28,226 bases of DNA from a virus: the IMG/VR virus record IMGVR_UViG_3300040751_000177, positions 1-28,226 of that record, one strand, 5' to 3'. Below are positions 22,984-28,226 of this stretch, piece by piece. Numbering within the stretch: position 1 is the stretch's first letter; every line of letters starts with the position of its first letter. The notes beneath the pieces were generated by a model. That model searched no databases, was not told the DNA's origin, and saw only the letters and a program-made list of their open reading frames with translations. A program made the position numbers and the translations under genes.

Positions 22984-25131
22984 CTAGGTTTTCTTCTTAG
23001 CTTTTTCTTCGTTTCGGCGAACCTGCCGCACAACAGTGTTATAAATAGTGCTATCAAGTTTTTGCAGGTCTGAAGCAAGTAGCCCCTCTTGCAAGCGCTG
23101 ACCGTTATCATCAGTGTAGTAGAACATATACGGGCGCCCGCCTCTTATCTCCATGGTTACGCGGCTAAGGTCAAAGTCAGACGTAGTCGTACGGTCCGCT
23201 ACGTCTCCGAAGCGGAAGAACGATGCAAGAGTTTCGTAGAAACCTCCTTCCTCTTCGGCAGCAAGCGCCCCAACCGTAAGGCTGAGGGCTGAATTTAAAC
23301 CAGCCGAGTACCGATCTTGTTCTTCCTCAGAAGCCGCTTTAGTAGCCTTCATGTTGTACGGGCCCAGCACATCGCGAGCAAACTTCCTAGCTGTTTCAGC
23401 GTTAAGGTTGTCTTCGCTACCGTCAGGGCCGAAGTATAGGTCCTGAACTGCGCTCTGAAACTCAGCTGCCTCGTTAGCAGCGGTATCAATTCGAGTCTGA
23501 AGCGCTACGTCTTGATCCGTACCGTACTCCCGAACCCGTTGCCGAAGCGTCTGCATTCTTACGCCGAGATCCGCTTCGCTAAGGCGGAAACTTTCAGCGT
23601 CTTTGCGGGACATACTGACCGTGCCCGTCTCAAACAGGTTATCGATGGAGGCGGACATGCTCGCCCGTATGGTCGGATCTTTAACGGAGGCGAGCATAAC
23701 GGCGCGGGCGATAGCGCGGTCTTTGATGTTTAAGCGCTTGAGGTCTTCCGGGGTACGGACGCCTGCCTGCTCTAGAGCTTGCCGTGTGCCGCTTACAAGA
23801 GCAGGAGTAACCGCCAGATCACCCGAATCTATCGCCCTTGCCACTTCGTTAGAGCTCATACCTTCGGTTTTCGCTGCAACGCTGTCCGCTTCCTGAGTAG
23901 TCTCTGGAGCGGCGAAAGTTAGCGGGGCCCCACGGTCTTCGAAAGAAGACCGCTGGCGGAACTCGTCCCGCTTTCTAGTCGCCTCGGCTAATCGCCGTTG
24001 CGCAGGCGCACGCATGCGGGGCTGATTGGAGGCTCGGTCAACAGCTTCTTGGGCTTTAGTTACCTCAGCCTCTAGCTGCGCCATGCGTTGCTCTCTGCGA
24101 ACGCGGAGTCTCGGGGCAGCGGTAGAGGTGATAGGCTCGGAGGAAGGCTGTGCCCCGCGCGGCGGGAGCCCGATATCCGATGCGATGCGGTCCGCGATAT
24201 CGGCTCTCTCTTGAGGGGTCTCAGCAGCAGCAAGAGCGTTAAAAGCAGCACGTTGCGCGCTAGGGTCTTCAATGGCGCTCAACAGTTGCCGCTGGTACGA
24301 CAAATCCTCTAGCCTTCTCCCCGCCGCAATTGCGTCTTCGCGCTCTAAGCCTTTTGCATCCTGCTCGATAATGTTCATTTGCGCACGGAACGCGGGCAAA
24401 TCGAACTTAGTCTGGTTAGACAAAACGTTCAATTGATACGCAGTTTCCGCTAGCCCAGCAAGCCGCCCTGGCTCAAACTCAACCACTCGCGAGTCAGGCC
24501 GACTAGACCCATCCTCGGTAACGGCGCCTAGGGAGTCATCTGCGTTTCGCACAGTGACCGCGTACCCCCCGTTTGGTAAAGGCTGGATGCTCTCGGCAAC
24601 GGAACCTTTAGGCAAAGCGCCAGACTGGGTAGCTGTCGCAAGCATAAGGTCAATGTGATCCTGGCTGCCGCTTTCGACCCCCGCACGAAGGGCGTCCCTG
24701 TTAAATTTAGTCGGGTCGTTTGGGTCAAGGATATTGATAGCTAGATAGCCATCGATAATAGAGTCGTTCGTGGTACGCCTAGCAGTAACCTCCGCCGCTT
24801 TGTTAGCCTGCTCCTGCGCAGTATTTGCGAGCTCAGATCCTCGAAGTGTAGCCGCGCGCTGATCAGCGCCTTCGTCATAGGACCTTAGTCGAAAATCGAA
24901 ATCTCTGTCTGCAAGTTGATACTCTTTTGCGCGCAGGTCCAGGGCCCGGTCTTGCTGAGCTAGAGACCGCTCCTGCTGCTGAAAACGCTGCTGCTCTGCT
25001 GAGGCCTGCTGCGCAAGCCGCTGGCGGTCTAGCGCAAGCGCGTCCTGGCGATACTGATTCTCACGCCGTTGCTGCGCGAGAGACTGAACACCTTGAATGC
25101 CCGAGAGCAGGCCACCTGCAAAACCACCCAT
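22984..25131 (-). CDS. Internal virion protein, gp15-like, coiled-coil N-terminus
   Basis: 715 aa, close to the 747 aa of T7 gp15, and in the same order between gp14-like and gp16-like genes. ATG at 25131 with AGGAG six bases upstream. After a short Gly-rich start (MGGFAGGLLSGIQGVQSLAQ) residues about 20-120 are a Gln/Arg-rich coiled coil (RQRLAQQASAEQQRFQQQER and onward). The central part is alpha-helical and charged. A second coiled coil (MAQLEAEVTKAQEAVDRASN) lies near 345-400. The C-terminus ends in a very basic RRNEEKAKKKT. There is no signal peptide, transmembrane helix or enzyme motif. By analogy with T7 it would form the periplasmic tube of the ejectosome with its neighbours; this role is inferred from size, order and composition. 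Confidence 0.72.
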   Translation of the reverse strand: MGGFAGGLLSGIQGVQSLAQQRRENQYRQDALALDRQRLAQQASAEQQRFQQQERSLAQQDRALDLRAKEYQLADRDFDFRLRSYDEGADQRAATLRGSELANTAQEQANKAAEVTARRTTNDSIIDGYLAINILDPNDPTKFNRDALRAGVESGSQDHIDLMLATATQSGALPKGSVAESIQPLPNGGYAVTVRNADDSLGAVTEDGSSRPDSRVVEFEPGRLAGLAETAYQLNVLSNQTKFDLPAFRAQMNIIEQDAKGLEREDAIAAGRRLEDLSYQRQLLSAIEDPSAQRAAFNALAAAETPQERADIADRIASDIGLPPRGAQPSSEPITSTAAPRLRVRREQRMAQLEAEVTKAQEAVDRASNQPRMRAPAQRRLAEATRKRDEFRQRSSFEDRGAPLTFAAPETTQEADSVAAKTEGMSSNEVARAIDSGDLAVTPALVSGTRQALEQAGVRTPEDLKRLNIKDRAIARAVMLASVKDPTIRASMSASIDNLFETGTVSMSRKDAESFRLSEADLGVRMQTLRQRVREYGTDQDVALQTRIDTAANEAAEFQSAVQDLYFGPDGSEDNLNAETARKFARDVLGPYNMKATKAASEEEQDRYSAGLNSALSLTVGALAAEEEGGFYETLASFFRFGDVADRTTTSDFDLSRVTMEIRGGRPYMFYYTDDNGQRLQEGLLASDLQKLDSTIYNTVVRQVRRNEEKAKKKT

Positions 25132-25140
25132 AGCGGTCTC

Positions 25141-25722
25141 CTAGAATGCAAACGCCATGATCGCCATAGCACCTAGCGATCCGAGCGTGGAGTAAGTCTG
25201 GGCCTTGGAAGACGCCTTCGCCTGCGTATACGAGTTTTGCAGGTTACGGAAGTTCTGCGCCGACGCCCCGAGTTGATTCTGAGACGAGCGGTTTACGCCC
25301 TGACCAATGTTGATCAAGTCGGACATGAGCTGCGTATTTGCCTCGCGCTGAGCAAGGCGTGCGTCGTTAACCGACTGGATAGCCCCAAGCGTATTTGCGC
25401 GCTGAAGGCGCAGGTCCCGCTGCTGCAGCTGCGCCGGGGTTAAGTTCGCGCCGTAGCGGGCGGCGTTGCGACTAGCGACGCCTTGGGTCAGCGCAGCCGC
25501 CACCGGCGCGTCCGCACGGGCCTGATCGATGAGGCTCGTATCCGTTTGCGCCTGCTGGATCAGTTGATTTTCAAAGTCCCGGAAGTTCTGGACATAGTCA
25601 AGGTACTCGCCGCGAGTGATCGCGGCGTACGCCTGCTCAGGATCAGAGACCGCCGGCAGGTTCGTGCCTGGAGTTACGTAATTAGTCGCGCCAAGCCGGG
25701 GTTCAATATCACCAATCGCCAT
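25141..25722 (-). CDS. Internal virion protein, gp14-like
   Basis: 193 aa, almost exactly the length of T7 gp14 (196 aa) and followed by gp15-like and gp16-like genes as in T7. The sequence is Gln/Ala/Asn-rich and predicted helical (QNFRDFENQLIQQAQTDTSL, then TPAQLQQRDLRLQRANTLGA). It ends in a short hydrophobic helix (TLGSLGAMAIMAFAF) that could insert in a membrane. T7 gp14 is thought to form the outer-membrane pore of the ejection channel, and the hydrophobic end is compatible. The ATG at 25722 comes three bases after the previous stop, with GGGGG as a modest ribosome binding site. Sequence similarity to gp14 itself is not demonstrated. Confidence 0.68.
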   Translation of the reverse strand: MAIGDIEPRLGATNYVTPGTNLPAVSDPEQAYAAITRGEYLDYVQNFRDFENQLIQQAQTDTSLIDQARADAPVAAALTQGVASRNAARYGANLTPAQLQQRDLRLQRANTLGAIQSVNDARLAQREANTQLMSDLINIGQGVNRSSQNQLGASAQNFRNLQNSYTQAKASSKAQTYSTLGSLGAMAIMAFAF

Positions 25723-25725
25723 AAC

Positions 25726-26367
25726 TTAGCCCCCGAAGAATCCAGAAAACCCAAGGCGGTTTTTGAAACCGGTAACTTTGTTACCCGCAGTATCAACTGG
25801 AGTAAAGAAAGAACCGCGTTCTTTCTGGCCGGTAACGTAGTTCGCCGTGTTGGACTCAGTCCCCATGTTCTCCAGCCCCTGCATCAAGGCTGCACCGGCC
25901 ACCTGCCCTGCAGCAGAGAACTTAGCCTCTGCTACCTGCTGGTTAGCACGAGCACGCTCAAGAGCAGCAGAGGTGCCAAGACGTGCTGCTTCGGCCATGC
26001 CTGTTTGTGCGTCAGCTGCCTGCCCACGAGCGGTACCAAGAACATTGGTGCGCATTTTATTTGTCACATCTTGCGCCCGAATGTTCGCCACGTTGGTCTG
26101 CCCCTGGAGCGCCTGCGAAAGATCGCCTCCACCATCGCCGCGGGCGGCAGCTTGATAGCTAGGGCCGGACAGCGCCTGCATAACATCGGCGTTAGCTCGG
26201 CCACGAAGGCCGCTGGCTACGTCTTCAGTCATGGACTTGTCGCGCATCTCACGGAGCAGTGGGTCGTATTGCTGCTTGAAGTACTCATACTCCGCCATGG
26301 CCACAGACGCGCTGGCCTTATCAGAAGCCGAGGGCTGGTAGTCAGCTTTCTTAGGCTTAGAACTCAT
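25726..26367 (-). CDS. Ala/Gln-rich helical protein of the ejection-protein cluster, unknown
   Basis: 213 aa from the ATG at 26367, which overlaps the previous stop as TAATG; a GTG 39 bases upstream is an unlikely alternative. Low-complexity charged start (MSSKPKKADYQPSASDKASA), then a long helical body (MAEYEYFKQQYDPLLREMRD; ALERARANQQVAEAKFSAAG) rich in Ala, Gln and Gly. The end is FKNRLGFSGFFGG. Nothing catalytic or membrane-spanning is evident. It has no exact T7 counterpart in this position, between gp13-like and gp14-like genes. Its composition resembles the neighbouring internal virion proteins, so it may be an extra inner-core or ejected protein. Confidence 0.62.
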   Translation of the reverse strand: MSSKPKKADYQPSASDKASASVAMAEYEYFKQQYDPLLREMRDKSMTEDVASGLRGRANADVMQALSGPSYQAAARGDGGGDLSQALQGQTNVANIRAQDVTNKMRTNVLGTARGQAADAQTGMAEAARLGTSAALERARANQQVAEAKFSAAGQVAGAALMQGLENMGTESNTANYVTGQKERGSFFTPVDTAGNKVTGFKNRLGFSGFFGG

Positions 26368-26825
26368 TATAGGCGCCTCGAATAAACTATCGTTTCTATG
26401 TCCCACCCAGCGCCGGTCAAATGCTCCTGTAACGCTGGTACACCTGATCTCGTTTCAATCTTGGCGAACCCTGCTTCGCTGGCCGCTCTGATAAAGAAAT
26501 CTTGGTGCTGCTGTACTAAGTTTGTACCCCGCTTTTTGGCCCATGCAAGCCATAAAAAACAGGTTCGTTCTTGTGTAAACGGGTCCGTCTCTCCCGTCAT
26601 CACTACAAAACCCTCATCGGTTATCCAGAGGATGGCCTCTCTACTGATGCAGGCTTTGTATACGTCCTCCGGTACAAATGTCAGATGTGGGTCTTGCTTC
26701 AGTATCTCCTCAACACCTCGTTTTACCCAGGGCCACTCCTCACGGATGTCGCCCATTACGGGTCTAGCCGGACTCCCGTCCGTACCGGTTACGTCGCTTT
26801 GCGACTCCGGAGTAGATTCCGCCAT
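26367..26825 (-). CDS. gp13/GNAT-like phage protein
   Basis: 152 aa if started at the ATG at 26825 (AGGA nine bases upstream). That start overlaps the previous gene by 62 bases; an ATG at 26756 (MGDIREEWPWVKRG) would begin 8 bases after the previous stop but lacks a clear ribosome binding site. The likely domain runs from EEWPWVKRGVEEILKQDPH through REAILWITDEGFVVMTGETD, RTCFLWLAWAKKRGTNLVQQ and FFIRAASEAGFAKIETRSG to GAGWDIETIVY. This beta-beta-alpha-beta-alpha pattern is GNAT-like and lacks an obvious acetyl-CoA loop. Position and length (T7 gp13 is 138 aa) fit the assembly protein that T7 needs for its internal core. Enzymatic activity is not supported. Confidence 0.62.
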   Translation of the reverse strand: MAESTPESQSDVTGTDGSPARPVMGDIREEWPWVKRGVEEILKQDPHLTFVPEDVYKACISREAILWITDEGFVVMTGETDPFTQERTCFLWLAWAKKRGTNLVQQHQDFFIRAASEAGFAKIETRSGVPALQEHLTGAGWDIETIVYSRRL

Positions 26826-27453
26826 ATTTCACCATCCTAGATACGTTCGTGTCTGCGTGACGCCCTCGACGTTCTGCCTCAACGATTCCTTCGTTGAACA
26901 GAGAGCCGTACACCTGCGCCCCTGCGTAATCCGTCCACTCTTTACTGGGCAGCCGAAGCAGCCGGTACAGCGCCCCGTAAATAATCGTCTCACGATAATC
27001 AGACATAAGTTCGTCGTCTGACGACAAGGACGTCTGCGACGGCTTTAGCTGCGCCCGCAAGATGGTGCTGCTGGCGATGGTCTCACCAGGCACCGGCACG
27101 AGATGGAACAAGGACTGAGACACCTTTACGTAGTACTCAGGCGTACCTTCGTAACCAGTTTCGCGCCACCGGGGTTTCCGCTGCTCAAGGAGCTGGGTCG
27201 TGATCGGCTCAATCTCCCGGCCCTTATGCGTGACCCAGAGGATCTTATGCACAACAGACCCGGCGGGCGGCTCTAGGTCATACTCAAACACGTTGGCAAC
27301 AGTAGTCACCGGGTCGAGTTCTGCCTGATAAACCGCTGCTTTCTCACACAGCTCGATAGCCGAGGCCCGGATATTGTTCTCGATCATAGTGTCGGAACAA
27401 CCCGGGACCATCGGGATGATGTCAGGCAGCAAGGCCTCGTAGGGCGTAGCCAT
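26764..27453 (-). CDS. Head-to-tail adaptor / tail tubular A-like protein
   Basis: 229 aa, ATG at 27453 six bases after the previous stop. The N-terminus (PDIIPMVPGCSDTMIENNIR, then ASAIELCEKAAVYQ) and later strands (VFEYDLEPPAG, HKILWVTHKGREIEP, YYVKVSQSLFHLVPVPGE) lead to the helical YRETIIYGALYRLLRLPSKE, ending in a basic tail. The pattern of a short helical start, a beta core and a closing Y-x-x-x-I-x-x-GAL-x-R-L helix is that of small podovirus adaptor proteins joining portal and tail. It follows another adaptor-type gene and precedes the gp13-like gene, the slot of T7 gp11. Subtype is inference. Confidence 0.65.
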   Translation of the reverse strand: MATPYEALLPDIIPMVPGCSDTMIENNIRASAIELCEKAAVYQAELDPVTTVANVFEYDLEPPAGSVVHKILWVTHKGREIEPITTQLLEQRKPRWRETGYEGTPEYYVKVSQSLFHLVPVPGETIASSTILRAQLKPSQTSLSSDDELMSDYRETIIYGALYRLLRLPSKEWTDYAGAQVYGSLFNEGIVEAERRGRHADTNVSRMVKYGGIYSGVAKRRNRYGRESG

Positions 27454-27459
27454 AAGTCT

Positions 27460-28155
27460 TTACCCCGTTGCCATTTGCCGAGGTAGCATACCGGGCACAT
27501 TGGGGGTGGTTAGCGCATCAACTTGACCCTTACCAGTGATCGACGTAGTGAAGATCTGGAAATGGGAAGCCGCACGCTGGTTGTTACCCGCGTAATCCGC
27601 GTCCTTCATGTAAGCCATGTAGAGGACGTAGTTCATCACGGCGTTGGCGTAGATATCAGGGATATCTAGGTTATCGCCCTGGCCCACCGTAGACGGGTTA
27701 GCCGAGTAGATGATCTCTAGATATGCATCGCCGGAGATGCCGGGGTACACGTAGAAGTTACGCGGGTTCTGCTCATCGTAGATGTAATGTTTGACGATGT
27801 CCGTATGCGCCGCGTCCCCGCTAACAAGAGGGTCATGCCAGTCAGGAGTCTGAGCATCCAGAACCTCCCGCTGTACAAGGCGAACAGAGCGCTTGCCCGT
27901 ACCTCCGGAAGCCGCCGACATGTTGCGCACGGCGCGAAGCAGGCGATTACCATCGCTAGGGATGTCCTGCTTGGTCCCGGCGGCGAGCGTAATGGTGGTG
28001 TTTTTAGCGGAAGCGTCGGGCTTTAGGAGAGCAATCTCACGCTGGGCATCGTTAATCCAGAGCACGAGTTCGCCAACAACCGGCCAGCGGACGCCAGTAG
28101 TGTCTTGGAGAGTGGTTTGAACGCGGTCAATCACGCTCTGAACTGAGACTGCCAT
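27460..28155 (-). CDS. Phage adaptor protein (DUF6682-like)
   Basis: 231 aa, ATG at 28155 with AGAGGT five bases upstream, nine bases after the end of the preceding gene. The N-terminus VIDRVQTTLQDTTGVRWPVV followed by GELVLWINDAQREIALLKPD is characteristic of DUF6682-type head-to-tail adaptor proteins. Next come LAAGTKQDIPSDGNRLLRAVR, the strand NFYVYPGISGDAYLEIIYSA and the closing helix IYANAVMNYVLYMAYMKDAD with a Y-A-G-N tail. The protein would sit between portal and tail. Lying between the upstream (possibly capsid) gene and a second adaptor-like gene, it marks the head/tail boundary of the late operon. Confidence 0.78.
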   Translation of the reverse strand: MAVSVQSVIDRVQTTLQDTTGVRWPVVGELVLWINDAQREIALLKPDASAKNTTITLAAGTKQDIPSDGNRLLRAVRNMSAASGGTGKRSVRLVQREVLDAQTPDWHDPLVSGDAAHTDIVKHYIYDEQNPRNFYVYPGISGDAYLEIIYSANPSTVGQGDNLDIPDIYANAVMNYVLYMAYMKDADYAGNNQRAASHFQIFTTSITGKGQVDALTTPNVPGMLPRQMATG

Positions 28156-28164
28156 AATCTACCT

Positions 28165-28226
28165 CTACGAGTTGAGGAATGCCTCCCAGCCTTTCTCTCG
28201 CTCCTCCGTCCGCACTGTGCGCCCGG
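28165..28226 (-). CDS. 3' end of an upstream phage gene (possibly capsid), cut by the window edge
   Basis: One minus-strand frame is open from the window edge for 19 codons and ends TAG at 28165-28167. The residues end TEEREKGWEAFLNS, a charged helical tail typical of a true C-terminus. The stop lies nine bases before the adaptor start, the spacing used elsewhere in this operon. T7-like order would put the major capsid protein here, but the fragment cannot confirm that. Confidence 0.5.
   Translation of the reverse strand, partial: GRTVRTEEREKGWEAFLNS

Noticed and set aside
25483-26385. A 300-codon plus-strand open frame opposite the 193- and 213-aa genes
   Set aside because: It crosses the boundary of two well-supported minus-strand genes, has Arg/His/Leu-rich composition typical of antisense frames, and lacks a ribosome binding site.

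Overview
This window is one continuous late (virion morphogenesis and lysis) block of a double-stranded DNA tailed bacteriophage. Every convincing gene lies on the minus strand, so transcription runs from high to low coordinates. Genes are packed with gaps of 0-40 bases or with ATGA, TAATG and TAGTG overlaps. Only one gap, of 72 bases, is large enough to hold a promoter, and no stretch over 300 bases lacks a gene. I see no tRNA, integrase, insertion sequence, CRISPR array or host gene. The gene order resembles the T7 late region (adaptor, gp13, gp14, gp15, gp16, fibre), which suggests a podovirus-like phage of a Gram-negative, probably aquatic, bacterium. The family and host cannot be fixed from sequence alone. 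The order argument rests on known T7 biology and on protein sizes and character, not on a database search.

Layout in transcription order. At 28.2-26.4 kb are the end of an upstream gene (possibly capsid), two adaptor or head-to-tail proteins and a gp13/GNAT-like protein. At 26.4-17.4 kb is an ejection-protein set: an Ala/Gln-rich 213-aa protein, a 193-aa gp14-like protein, a 715-aa coiled-coil gp15-like protein and a giant 1859-aa protein in the gp16 position. The giant protein carries a zinc-metallopeptidase signature (HELGH, then EEWYAD). It also carries a second copy of the module downstream of that signature, without the zinc motif. At 17.4-16.5 kb is a lysis pair, a three-hydrophobic-segment holin and a GH24 lysozyme with an E-8-C-5-T catalytic layout.

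From 16.5 to 7.0 kb is an adhesin cluster: a BppU-like baseplate/fibre-base protein, a repeat-rich 369-aa fibre, a 141-aa fibre-like protein and a 2089-aa modular fibre that ends in an S74 intramolecular chaperone. Small accessory proteins follow. From 7.0 to 6.0 kb are three small genes, two encoding single-pass membrane proteins. A translation-start hairpin precedes the first and a candidate sigma70-type promoter lies in the 72-base gap. From 6.0 kb to the window start are a 572-aa nozzle/hub-like protein, a 1276-aa gpJ-like straight fibre with nine exact-length 42-aa repeats, a tail-assembly-chaperone-like protein and the start of one more gene.

Taken together, the window encodes the neck, the ejected internal proteins, lysis, and an elaborate multi-protein host-recognition apparatus. 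The least ordinary items are the metallopeptidase-bearing ejection protein with its catalytically dead duplicate, the Shine-Dalgarno-in-loop hairpin, and the highly repetitive fibres.
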